Assembly: GCF_943193195.1 (NCBI RefSeq)
Contig: NZ_CALPDG010000002.1
Location: 140,369 to 204,368 of the forward strand
DNA length: 64,000 nt
Source of the DNA: Mediterraneibacter agrestimuris
GTDB lineage: Bacteria; Bacillota; Clostridia; Lachnospirales; Lachnospiraceae
Direction of reading: 5' to 3'
In this document: piece by piece, positions 16,585-24,231 of the stretch
Numbering within the stretch: the stretch's first letter is position 1
Layout: every line of letters starts with the position of its first letter
Notes under the pieces: model-generated
What the model was told of the DNA's origin: nothing
Seen by the model: the letters and a program-made list of their open reading frames with translations, nothing else
The model's database searches: none
Translations under genes and position numbers: made by a program

Positions 16585-18243
16585 TTATTCTACAGATATT
16601 ACATAATAATAAATCGGCTGTCCTCCAAGCTGCAGATCCACGTCCGCATCCGGATACAATTCTGCAACTTCCTCTGCGAACTTTTCCGCTTCTTCTTCTT
16701 GGATGTCTTCTCCATAATACAGGCTGATCAGTTCTGTGTCCTCGTCAGCCATAAGTGCAAGCATCTCTTTGGCAGTTTCTCCTACAGACTGACCTACGGA
16801 AAGGATTCCTGCATCACCGATTCCCATAATATCGCCTTCATGGATTTCCTTATCATCAATGTGAGTGTCGCGTACTGCATAAGTAATCTGTCCTGTTTTC
16901 ACATTCTTGATTTCTTCCAGCATTGTTTCTTCATTCGTATCCACGTCTTCTTCGGGCATATAATTAATAATCGCTGTAATTCCCTGTGGAACCGTCTTCG
17001 TCGGAATAACAATGATATCTTTGTCATCCGTCAAAGACTGCGCCTGATTTGCCGCAAGAATAATATTCTTGTTATTAGGAAAAATGAAAATGTGATCTGC
17101 ATTTACATTATCGATTGCAGTCAGCATATCCTCCGTGCTCGGGTTCATCGTCTGTCCGCCTTCGATAATATAATCCACACCAAGCTCTTTAAAGATGGTA
17201 TTCATACCGGAACCAATGGAAACTGCAATAAAGCCAACAGATTTTCTGGGCTCCTTTTTCGCTTTCTGCTGCTCCTTTGCAAGCTTTTCAGCCTCACGGA
17301 TCAGCTTCTCCTGATGTTCCTCACGCATATTGTCAATCTTCATTCTGGATAGCTGACCGAAAGTAAGCGCCTTCTGGATCGCCAGCCCCGGATCATTAGT
17401 ATGCACATGAATCTTTACAATATCATCATCTGCCACACATACAATAGAATCTCCGATCGACTCCAGATAAGCCTTGAATTCTGTCTCGTCTTTCACTGTA
17501 AATTCTTTATCAAGCATAATAATAAATTCAGTACAGTACCCAAACTTAATATCCGCCTCAGCCTGCGTACCTGGTTTTACCATTGTGGTACCGGAGCCTG
17601 CCCCGATTGCACTGTAGTCAATTTCTTTTCCAAGAAACGCGTCATAAGCGCCGTTCAGCACTTCTAAAAGCCCCTGTCCGCCTGAATCCACAACACCTGC
17701 CTCCTTCAAAACCGGAAGCATGTCCGGTGTCCTGGCAAGAACAGCCTTTGCTTCTTCGATCACAGCCGGGATAAATTCTTCCAAATCTTCTGTTATCTCA
17801 GAAAGCTCCCTCGCTTTTTCAGAAATTCCCTTTGCTACTGTCAGAATTGTGCCTTCCTTCGGCTTCATAACTGCCTTATATGCAGTTGTTGTCGCACGCT
17901 CACAGGCAGTTGCCAGAACCTGTACATTAATCTCTTTATGCTCGCGGATTTCCTTTGTAAAACCACGCAGAAGCTGGGAAAGGATAACTCCTGAATTTCC
18001 TCTTGCACCACGCAGAGAACCGGAAGAAATTGCTTTTGAAACAGAGACCATATCTTTTTGCTCCAGTGCACTTACTTCCGCTGCTGCCGACATAATCGTC
18101 AGTGTCATATTTGTTCCTGTATCACCGTCTGGTACGGGGAATACATTTAATTCATTGATAAATTCCTTCTTTGCTTCCAGATTTGCCGCTCCCGCAAGAA
18201 ACATCTTCATGAGCAGTTCTGCATTTATCGTATTAGTTGCCAC
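16585..18243 (-). CDS. fakA: FakA-like DAK2/DegV-associated kinase (YloV family)
   Basis: FakA phosphorylates fatty acids that are presented by a FakB (DegV-family) carrier, allowing use of exogenous fatty acids. The 552-residue product has an N-terminal DhaL domain with the nucleotide and metal motifs FPVPDGDTGTNMTLT (about 35-49), SGSLRGARGNSGVILSQLLRG and DSGGQGLLEVL. A middle linker and a C-terminal domain with VGFIAVSIGSGMNTIFKELG follow. Translation starts at a GTG (18243) with GGAGG nine bases upstream. It directly follows the Asp23/YloU gene, the usual arrangement. Confidence 0.9.
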   Translation of the reverse strand: MATNTINAELLMKMFLAGAANLEAKKEFINELNVFPVPDGDTGTNMTLTIMSAAAEVSALEQKDMVSVSKAISSGSLRGARGNSGVILSQLLRGFTKEIREHKEINVQVLATACERATTTAYKAVMKPKEGTILTVAKGISEKARELSEITEDLEEFIPAVIEEAKAVLARTPDMLPVLKEAGVVDSGGQGLLEVLNGAYDAFLGKEIDYSAIGAGSGTTMVKPGTQAEADIKFGYCTEFIIMLDKEFTVKDETEFKAYLESIGDSIVCVADDDIVKIHVHTNDPGLAIQKALTFGQLSRMKIDNMREEHQEKLIREAEKLAKEQQKAKKEPRKSVGFIAVSIGSGMNTIFKELGVDYIIEGGQTMNPSTEDMLTAIDNVNADHIFIFPNNKNIILAANQAQSLTDDKDIIVIPTKTVPQGITAIINYMPEEDVDTNEETMLEEIKNVKTGQITYAVRDTHIDDKEIHEGDIMGIGDAGILSVGQSVGETAKEMLALMADEDTELISLYYGEDIQEEEAEKFAEEVAELYPDADVDLQLGGQPIYYYVISVE

Positions 18244-18257
18244 GACAAGTATCCTCC

Positions 18258-18620
18258 TTAATCAATCACTCGAACACCTTCAACAAAGATGTTAATCTTT
18301 TCTACCGTCATTCCGGTAAACTCCTCAACCTTATATTTTACATTACTAATAAGGTTGTCGGAAACGGAAAGAATATTTACCCCATAAGAAACAATCACAT
18401 GAAAACTTAATGTGATGTGATTGTCATCGGAAATATCCAACTGAATTCCATGCGTCAGACTTTCTTTTTTCAACAGTCTTGCCATGCCGTCCTTTACACT
18501 GACAGCCGCCATTCCCACAATGCCGAAACATTCTACTGCTACAGAGCCTGCATATTTTGCAATTACTTCCGGATTGATCGTTATAATGCCCAGATCCGTG
18601 CTCATACTACCTTTCATCAT
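18258..18620 (-). CDS. Asp23/Gls24 family envelope stress protein (YloU)
   Basis: This 120-residue Asp23/Gls24 protein belongs to a small cytoplasmic family linked to envelope stress and often paired with fakA. The family core is visible as GIITINPEVIAKYAGSVAVE near 11-30, then a C-terminal IVSYGVNILSVSDNL. The first ATG (18620) follows TGGAGG at six bases; a second one is adjacent. A consensus-like promoter lies upstream and the gene is divergent from rpmB. Confidence 0.9.
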   Translation of the reverse strand: MMKGSMSTDLGIITINPEVIAKYAGSVAVECFGIVGMAAVSVKDGMARLLKKESLTHGIQLDISDDNHITLSFHVIVSYGVNILSVSDNLISNVKYKVEEFTGMTVEKINIFVEGVRVID

Positions 18621-18667
18621 ATATTACCTCCAGTTCTTAATTGGATTTTTGCATAAATAACAATTTT

Positions 18668-18696
18668 ATTATACGCTTTTTCGTTCCTCATTACAA
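18668..18696 (-). promoter_or_regulatory. Sigma-A promoter of the asp23-fakA operon
   Basis: Minus strand: TTGTAA (18691-18696), 17-bp spacer, TATAAT (18668-18673), about 48 bases before the start codon. Confidence 0.8.
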
Positions 18697-18811
18697 GATA
18701 ACCAGAAACATTTTACCACGTTTTCCAGGTTATGTGAATCCATAAAATGAATTTCTCATCGGTTTTAAGTATGTTTTTATTATATTACTATGTTTTATTT
18801 CAAAAAAAGAC

Positions 18812-18840
18812 TTGCAATCACAGATTCTTTCTGCTAAGAT
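18812..18840 (+). promoter_or_regulatory. Sigma-A promoter of rpmB
   Basis: Plus strand: TTGCAA (18812-18817), 17-bp spacer, TAAGAT (18835-18840). The AGGAGG of rpmB lies 40 bases downstream. Confidence 0.8.
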
Positions 18841-18892
18841 AATTAGTGTTGTGAGTCCGTGAGACTATTTCATATTGTTAGGAGGTGCAATG

Positions 18893-19078
18893 ATGGCTAA
18901 ATGTGCTATTTGTGAAAAGGGTGCTCATTTCGGTAATAGTGTAAGTCACTCTCATAGAAAATCACCAAAAATGTGGAAATCAAACGTAAAGTCTGTTCGT
19001 GTGAAAACTGAAGGCGGTTCTAAGAAGATGTACGTATGTACTTCCTGTCTGAAGTCCGGACGTGTTGAGCGTGCCTAA
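18893..19078 (+). CDS. rpmB: 50S ribosomal protein L28
   Basis: L28 is a structural protein of the large ribosomal subunit. The 61-residue product starts MAKCAICEKG and has NSVSHSHRKSPKMWKSN. It keeps two Cys pairs (C4xxC7 and CTSC near the end), so this is the zinc-binding form. I start at the second of two adjacent ATGs, 18893, seven bases after AGGAGG, matching the usual N-terminus. It has its own promoter and terminator and is divergent from asp23. Confidence 0.96.
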   Translation: MAKCAICEKGAHFGNSVSHSHRKSPKMWKSNVKSVRVKTEGGSKKMYVCTSCLKSGRVERA

Positions 19079-19130
19079 TATATAACAGACATCGATTTTT
19101 TCAAATGTAATACTTTGATGACACGGAATA

Positions 19131-19166
19131 AAAAGGCTTAAATCCAGTAGGGTTTAAGTCTTTTTT
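19131..19166 (+). terminator. Rho-independent terminator of rpmB
   Basis: GGCTTAAATCC pairs imperfectly with GGGTTTAAGTC and is followed by TTTTTT, 52 bases after the rpmB stop codon. Confidence 0.85.
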
Positions 19167-19198
19167 AAATACAGAGAATTCCCGTAATGTCTCCTCGC

Positions 19199-19229
19199 AA
19201 CAGTGCTGGCGGAAGACTGAACTCTTACG
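19199..19229. repeat. Remnant of a GTTAC palindromic element
   Basis: CAACAGTGCTGGCGGAAGAC followed by TGAACTCTTAC aligns with the end of copy B (AACAGTGCAGCCAGAAGGCTGAACTGTTAC). Only this end is left. Confidence 0.5.
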
Positions 19230-19230
19230 T

Positions 19231-19371
19231 TTACTTACAAAAAAGAAAATATCCTGTAACCAGGCAACCGATAAAAATAAAAAAGCGCAGTAAAGAGGTT
19301 GTAGGCATTAAAAGAATTATGAACATTCCTATAGCCATACATATAAAAGCAAATCCAATCAAACGTTTCAT
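19231..19371 (-). CDS. Small two-helix membrane protein, 46 residues
   Basis: An open frame starts with ATG at 19371 and stops with TAA at 19231. It reads MKRLIGFAFICMAIGMFIIL at the start and ends in GYFLFCK. Two hydrophobic helices (about 4-22 and 27-44) are separated by MPTTS, so this is a membrane hairpin. A good ribosome binding site, AGGAGT, lies seven bases before the ATG. It follows gerW on the same strand. I do not know its function; the spore-gene context and clean Shine-Dalgarno argue that it is real. The RBS lies in the arm of an inverted repeat (19377-19431). Confidence 0.7.
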   Translation of the reverse strand: MKRLIGFAFICMAIGMFIILLMPTTSLLRFFIFIGCLVTGYFLFCK

Positions 19372-19376
19372 CAAAA

Positions 19377-19431
19377 AACTCCTGTCATTGTACATAATAC
19401 TACTAATACTCTATGCACAAAAACAGGAGTT
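19377..19431 (-). promoter_or_regulatory. Inverted repeat covering the ribosome binding site of the 46-residue protein
   Basis: AACTCCTGT and ACAGGAGTT are exact 9-bp inverted arms separated by 37 bases. On the minus strand the second arm is the ribosome binding site ACAGGAG and is followed by TTTTTTG before the ATG. It could therefore end gerW transcription or hide the ribosome binding site. Confidence 0.45.
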
Positions 19432-19488
19432 GATACTTCCATCGATTAATTCTGCCTGGTTTTTTACACTGTCCTGTTATAAGACTCA

Positions 19489-19872
19489 TTACGCTTCATC
19501 AAGGATATCAGCTACATCCTCTTCTGTCATCTTATCTTCTTTCCTTGTTGTAAAGCGATCCAGAATCTCCGGCGCCATGTCCAGAATTTTCGTAATCGTA
19601 TCCTGATTCTTAATATTGACCAGACGGACTGCGCCGTCTTTGATGACCAGTACAGAACTTGGAGTCACTTTTCCGCTCATGCCTCCCATTCCTTTGCCCT
19701 TCTTGTCTCCTAGTGCAGAACCTGCCCCGATACCAAAAGATACATCTACCAGAGGAATGATTGTCGTATCCTTCACCTGAATTGCGTCCCCCACAACTGT
19801 TTTAGACGAAATCAGTCCGTCCATTCCACTCAAAAGGGATTCTACCGTATTTCTAATATTGTTGTCAGACAT
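19489..19872 (-). CDS. ytfJ: GerW family sporulation protein (YtfJ)
   Basis: GerW/YtfJ is a conserved spore-former protein; in Bacillus it is needed for normal germination through some receptors. The 127-residue product has the N-terminal helix NTVESLLSGMDGL and the core GDAIQVKDTTIIPLVDVSFG. A Gly-rich stretch (GIGAGSALGDKKGKGMGGMSGK, about 67-88) is characteristic. The ATG has GGAGGAAG. It follows the DUF2953 gene by 15 bases, the order ytfI-ytfJ also seen in other Firmicutes. Confidence 0.93.
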   Translation of the reverse strand: MSDNNIRNTVESLLSGMDGLISSKTVVGDAIQVKDTTIIPLVDVSFGIGAGSALGDKKGKGMGGMSGKVTPSSVLVIKDGAVRLVNIKNQDTITKILDMAPEILDRFTTRKEDKMTEEDVADILDEA

Positions 19873-19887
19873 AGCTCTTCCTCCTTG

Positions 19888-20826
19888 TTAATCTAATCTG
19901 AATCTTTTTGCATGTTTTATTGTTGTTCTAATATTCCTATTCAGCAGCAGACGCATTCCCACAGAAACAAACAGCCTTGCCGCCACACTTCCTTTCACAT
20001 ATATATCGCCTTTTAAAACCTTATCCTCAAATTGCGGAGTCACATGCACATAATCCGCTGTATAAGGATACAATATGCTTAATCCCGCCAACACCTTGCC
20101 TGTCAGCGATGGATCCTCAAAGCCAAATTCCAGATTTCCATTTATCCGCTTCGGTATCAGCTTTCTCAACAGCCGTTTTATTTCAGAAATTACTTTTACA
20201 AATGCCGCTTTGTGAATCTCATTCGTGAGAAAATCCATGACAATATCTTTTTTTCTTATCAGTTCTTTTATTTTATCACAAATAGATTCAAATTTACATG
20301 AAACTTTCTCCTGCGGAGCATTTTCTTCTTTGATAGTTTCTGTTACATTTTCAGATTTCAAATGAGAGATATTCCGGTTTTGATCCGTTATGCCGCCTGC
20401 AGCATTTGTCTTCATATCCAGGATTTCCGCTGGCTTACCGTACTTTTCTTCTGCAGAATGCTTCACTGCTTCATCTACAGCTTCATCTACACTTTCCAGA
20501 CCAGCTTCCAAAACATCTCCAGCTTCATCCGCTGCCTCTTTTACTGCTTCTGCTGCATCTTCTTCACTGCTCAGTTTCTTCCACGCAATCCGAAGCTTCC
20601 AGACCAGCCTTTTATCTGCATATCGTATACTGCCGCTTATCAGATGCAGAAAATATGAAAACTTCACCCTTCCATCCAAAGAGTCCAGATCACCGTCACA
20701 TTTTGCTTTGATTTCGTAACGAAGCGGCGTAAAAAGTACAATACAAGAAAGCAATACCACGAGTCCAAGTACCGCCAATAATATCCAGCCTATAATTCTC
20801 AAAACCGCTAAGATGATATGCAACAT
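19888..20826 (-). CDS. DUF2953 domain protein (YtfI-like)
   Basis: This 312-residue protein has one N-terminal membrane helix (about 8-31, VLRIIGWILLAVLGLVVLL). The extracellular or forespore-side part opens with FTPLRYEIKAKCDGDLD, a family signature. An Ala/Glu/Asp-rich low-complexity middle (about 95-150, AVKEAADEAGDVLEAGL) follows, and the DUF2953 core runs about 195-300 (NGNLEFGFEDPSLTGKVLAG). Function is unknown; coupling to ytfJ implies a role in sporulation. It begins three bases after the stop codon of the upstream gene. Confidence 0.88.
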   Translation of the reverse strand: MLHIILAVLRIIGWILLAVLGLVVLLSCIVLFTPLRYEIKAKCDGDLDSLDGRVKFSYFLHLISGSIRYADKRLVWKLRIAWKKLSSEEDAAEAVKEAADEAGDVLEAGLESVDEAVDEAVKHSAEEKYGKPAEILDMKTNAAGGITDQNRNISHLKSENVTETIKEENAPQEKVSCKFESICDKIKELIRKKDIVMDFLTNEIHKAAFVKVISEIKRLLRKLIPKRINGNLEFGFEDPSLTGKVLAGLSILYPYTADYVHVTPQFEDKVLKGDIYVKGSVAARLFVSVGMRLLLNRNIRTTIKHAKRFRLD

Positions 20827-20829
20827 ATT

Positions 20830-21174
20830 TTATGCTCTGCTTTCTTCAAAATTTGTCTGCTCTTTCAATATATAACTGCGAACGTCCGTGCCTTTGGTTT
20901 TATCAAGGACTTCCTGCACAATTTGTCCGATCAGTTCCGCTGCATCCTCATATCCTTCTGCAAGACCGACTACAAACAAATCCTTTTCATCATAGAAATG
21001 CTGCTGCAGCACAAGAGCAGAAAAGAATTCCAGATGGTTCTGTTCACCCGACGCCAGTGTGATAACCGTAACCCCCGGCTGGGGCTTTCTTCCCATCAGC
21101 CCCATCAGCACTTTATTCTTCCGCTTCTTTAACAATTCACTTACATATAAATTACTGTAACACTTTATCCGCAT
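20830..21174 (-). CDS. Conserved hypothetical protein upstream of the DUF2953 gene
   Basis: This 114-residue protein is unrecognised. It starts MRIKCYSNLYVSELLKKRKN and looks like a soluble alpha/beta fold (VTVITLASGEQNHLEFFS). I place the start at the ATG at 21174, five bases after AGGGTGG. A longer frame to a GTG at 21234 would begin inside an inserted palindromic repeat and add 20 residues. It is followed after three bases by the DUF2953 gene, so the set 20830-ytfI-ytfJ-small membrane protein is probably one transcript. Confidence 0.7.
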   Translation of the reverse strand: MRIKCYSNLYVSELLKKRKNKVLMGLMGRKPQPGVTVITLASGEQNHLEFFSALVLQQHFYDEKDLFVVGLAEGYEDAAELIGQIVQEVLDKTKGTDVRSYILKEQTNFEESRA

Positions 21175-21222
21175 TTCTGCCACCCTAATTATCATAATTT
21201 CATAAAATTTAGTATCATTAAC

Positions 21223-21356
21223 ATTACTGTTCACTCAGATCTGTGCATTTTCTGTGCTGATCGTAAGAAAACCTATCACTATAGACAATAATCCATCGTC
21301 AAAGGCGATTTTGCATGGATTTTTGCACATTGCCGTGAACGGGAGTGAGCAGTAAC
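21223..21356. repeat. GTTAC palindromic element (copy F)
   Basis: ATTACTGTTCACTC at the left and GAGTGAGCAGTAAC at the right are inverted ends. The central hairpin 21291-21320 (ATCCAT...ATGGAT) occupies the place of the GAATCCG hairpin in copies A and B. The 134-bp copy fills the whole gap between the PBP gene and the hypothetical gene. Target duplication is not clear. Confidence 0.7.
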
Positions 21357-21358
21357 TA

Positions 21359-22912
21359 TCAGCCGCCGTAATAATATGCATCAAGTACCTGTTTGGCGAT
21401 CGGAACCGCCTTAGCGCCGTCCTGTCCGTCAGATCCTTCAACAATCACACTGATTACCAGCTCCGGATTATCCACATTAGTAAATCCCATATACCAAGAG
21501 TGTGTCTTCTCTCCATCCACCATACTGTACTCTGCTGTTCCTGTTTTACCTGCGGCAGAATAGGACTGACCTGAAAGAAGCATCCCGGTTCCTTCATTTA
21601 CAACAGCAGCCATATATTCTTTTAACTGTGCCGCTTCCTCCGACGCCATCAGACGCTTATAGCTTTTCGGCACATTTTTGCTGATTTCTGTCCCTGTATA
21701 GTTTGTCACCTTTTCCACCAGATACGGCTCCATTAATGTACCGCCGTTTGCAATAGATGCAGTGATCAGCGCCATATGGTACGGATTTGTCATTGTATTT
21801 CCCTGGCCCATTGCCGTCATCATCATTTCTGCATCGCTTGTATTTTCATTCACTGCAAAAGATGGCTTCGTATAATCCAGTGAACATGGGAGTTTTTTGT
21901 TAAACAAGAGCTCCTCTGCAGTCTTCCGGTAAGCTGTCCGATTCAGAGTCAGTCCGATATTAGAAAAAGACGCATTACAGGAAGTGACAACAGAACCTTT
22001 CAAATCCTGAAAGCCATGCACCGTGTTGTCAAAGCAGCGGATCGTGGTTCCATCCTGAGTGATTTCCCCATAGCAGTCATAGGTATAATTTGCATAATCG
22101 CTGTGTTCCCGCATAAATTCCAACGCTGTTACCACTTTGAACGTGGAACCCGGCGCGTATGCTCCTTGTGTCGCCCGGTTCAAAAGCGGACTGTTTTCTG
22201 CATCCCCATTCAAATATTCCCACTGCACCGCAATCTGATTTGGATCATAGGACGGTTTTGACAACATAACAAGTATTTTTCCGGTAGAAGCTTCCATCAC
22301 AACAATTGCCCCTTTGTTGGCGCCCAGCGCATTGTACGCTGTCTGCTGTAAATCTGCATCCAGTGTAGTGACAACCGTATCTCCCATATCCTTTACATCC
22401 TGGAATTCATTTCGCAGTTTTTCAAGGAAAAAGGCATTGGATGTCAGCAGATCAAAGTTTTCCATCGATTCCAGTCCTGCTTTACCATAATCTGTATCGC
22501 TGTAACCAACTACATGTGCAAATATATCTCCATATGGATACACACGGTACTCACTTCCATCTTCTGCAAGCTGAGTCTCCGCCAGTATATTTCCGTTTCG
22601 GTCTGTAATATTTCCACGTACAACCCTCTCTGCAAAATTATTTTGACGTTCATTGTACGGACTGTTGACAATTTCTTTCGCCCGCACAACATTAAAATAA
22701 ACCAGATATCCCATCAACGCTACAAAGAGCAGCACAAAAAAGTATGTGATTCTAGCGAACTCTTTGTTTAGGGACTTCCTCGAACCGCGGCTTTTGTTTT
22801 CCGTTCTTTTGTCCCGGCTGCGCCTTTGTCTGTCTTGATTTTTTACTTTCTCTTCTCGCCGCTTCATTTCTAATCGCTCTCTCTCTTCTCTTTTCGATAA
22901 TCTCTTCTTCAT
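21359..22912 (-). CDS. Class B penicillin-binding protein (transpeptidase)
   Basis: Class B PBPs cross-link peptidoglycan at the elongation, division or spore septum and work with a SEDS partner, here the FtsW/RodA gene immediately upstream. The product is up to 517 residues. It has a highly charged N-terminus (1-50), one membrane helix (about 55-74), a dimerisation domain, and the transpeptidase motifs STFK (Ser257, Lys260), SCN (311-313) and KTGTAE (about 458). The start is uncertain: ATGs at 22912 and 22867 both lie within the FtsW gene, giving an overlap of 161 or 116 bases. No later ATG keeps the membrane helix. Confidence 0.9.
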   Translation of the reverse strand: MKKRLSKREERERLEMKRREEKVKNQDRQRRSRDKRTENKSRGSRKSLNKEFARITYFFVLLFVALMGYLVYFNVVRAKEIVNSPYNERQNNFAERVVRGNITDRNGNILAETQLAEDGSEYRVYPYGDIFAHVVGYSDTDYGKAGLESMENFDLLTSNAFFLEKLRNEFQDVKDMGDTVVTTLDADLQQTAYNALGANKGAIVVMEASTGKILVMLSKPSYDPNQIAVQWEYLNGDAENSPLLNRATQGAYAPGSTFKVVTALEFMREHSDYANYTYDCYGEITQDGTTIRCFDNTVHGFQDLKGSVVTSCNASFSNIGLTLNRTAYRKTAEELLFNKKLPCSLDYTKPSFAVNENTSDAEMMMTAMGQGNTMTNPYHMALITASIANGGTLMEPYLVEKVTNYTGTEISKNVPKSYKRLMASEEAAQLKEYMAAVVNEGTGMLLSGQSYSAAGKTGTAEYSMVDGEKTHSWYMGFTNVDNPELVISVIVEGSDGQDGAKAVPIAKQVLDAYYYGG

Positions 22913-24206
22913 CTTCTCGGATGATGTAAAGTCCCTGAATGATACCGAACATAATCATCGTACTAAGCATGGAACTTCCGCCGTAGCTTACAAGAGGCAG
23001 CGTCACACCTGTAGATGGAATAAATTTCGTCACACCGCCGATAGTCAAAAACACCTGGAAAACATAGCAGGTTCCAAGTCCAAGTGCAATCAGTTTATAA
23101 AAACGATTGCGGATTTCCATCGCAATATTTAAAAACATCACATAGCAGCTGACACAAATCAATATAAGACAAAGCGCAAAAATCAATCCAAGCTCCTCTG
23201 CGATTGCAGAAAAAATGAAGTCTGTCTCTGCCACCGGAATTAAATCCGGACTCCCCTGACACAGTCCCATACCGAACCAGCTTCCGGTTCCGATTGCAAA
23301 TAATGATTGCGCAACCTGATATCCGCCATCACTGTATGTTGCAAAAGGATCCTGCCATGCTGCCACACGCACCTTAATATGTGCAAATAAATGATAACCC
23401 ACAACTGCCGCAGCGCTTCCCGCACCCAGACCTGTAATTGCATACAACGGCTGCTGTGTTGCAACATAGAGCATAACCAGATACACAACAAACATAATCA
23501 ATGCAGCGCCAAGGTCTGTGGACAATACAAGAACCAATACGTGTGCAGCTGCAATCGCCGTTGTGATCACTACAGTTCTAAAATCCACAGATTTCTTAAG
23601 ACTGGAGGCCACAAAAAATACAAAAAGGATTTTCACAAACTCTGAAGGCTGGATTCCGATTCCCGCAATAGTAAATCCCAGCTTCGCTCCGCCTGAGGTT
23701 GCAGCAAACACCGCAACAAGCGCCAGCGCCGCAAGCCCCACGCCTGCATATATATATGTCATGTCTACCAGTACCTTCATTTTGCGGATGATCACAGGAA
23801 CAACCAGACCGATTATCCCACCCACAGCCGCAAATACAAACTGTTTCACGGCATTGTCATAGGAAAGCCGTGTAATCATGATCAATCCGACGCTGATCAA
23901 CATGCACATATTGTTGACGATCAACTTTGACACTGTCGGATAAATCACAGAATACAGCAGAATCACCGCAAGCAGTAAAACAACCTGTGCTGCGTAGAAA
24001 AAAAGCATTTTCAATTCTCCTGTTTTCAGATACATTACCAGGTACGCAAGAAATTGCATCAAAAACATTACAATATCCTGACGCGCCAATATGGACCGTT
24101 CTTCCTCCTCATATTCCTTTGTAAATATTGAAAAACATGAGAAGGTATAAACTGCCATCAATATAATAATGAGATATTTAGAAATCTCTACAATAATATT
24201 AACCAC
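22752..24206 (-). CDS. FtsW/RodA/SpoVE family (SEDS) peptidoglycan glycosyltransferase
   Basis: SEDS proteins polymerise lipid II with a class B PBP partner. The 484-residue protein has about ten hydrophobic helices. Typical blocks are GIQPSEFVKILFVFFVASSL (about 185-204), STDLGAALIMFVVYLVML, DFIFSAIAEELGLIFAL and the C-terminal PSTGVTLPLVSYGGSSMLS. The last 55 residues are an Arg/Lys/Glu tail (EKRRERAIRNEAARRESKKS). Translation starts at GTG 24206 with AGGTGG. Whether it serves elongation, division or the spore cortex cannot be told from sequence. Confidence 0.92.
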   Translation of the reverse strand: MVNIIVEISKYLIIILMAVYTFSCFSIFTKEYEEEERSILARQDIVMFLMQFLAYLVMYLKTGELKMLFFYAAQVVLLLAVILLYSVIYPTVSKLIVNNMCMLISVGLIMITRLSYDNAVKQFVFAAVGGIIGLVVPVIIRKMKVLVDMTYIYAGVGLAALALVAVFAATSGGAKLGFTIAGIGIQPSEFVKILFVFFVASSLKKSVDFRTVVITTAIAAAHVLVLVLSTDLGAALIMFVVYLVMLYVATQQPLYAITGLGAGSAAAVVGYHLFAHIKVRVAAWQDPFATYSDGGYQVAQSLFAIGTGSWFGMGLCQGSPDLIPVAETDFIFSAIAEELGLIFALCLILICVSCYVMFLNIAMEIRNRFYKLIALGLGTCYVFQVFLTIGGVTKFIPSTGVTLPLVSYGGSSMLSTMIMFGIIQGLYIIREDEEEIIEKRRERAIRNEAARRESKKSRQTKAQPGQKNGKQKPRFEEVPKQRVR

Positions 24207-24231
24207 ATTTCCACCTGCTTTATATTTTCAC

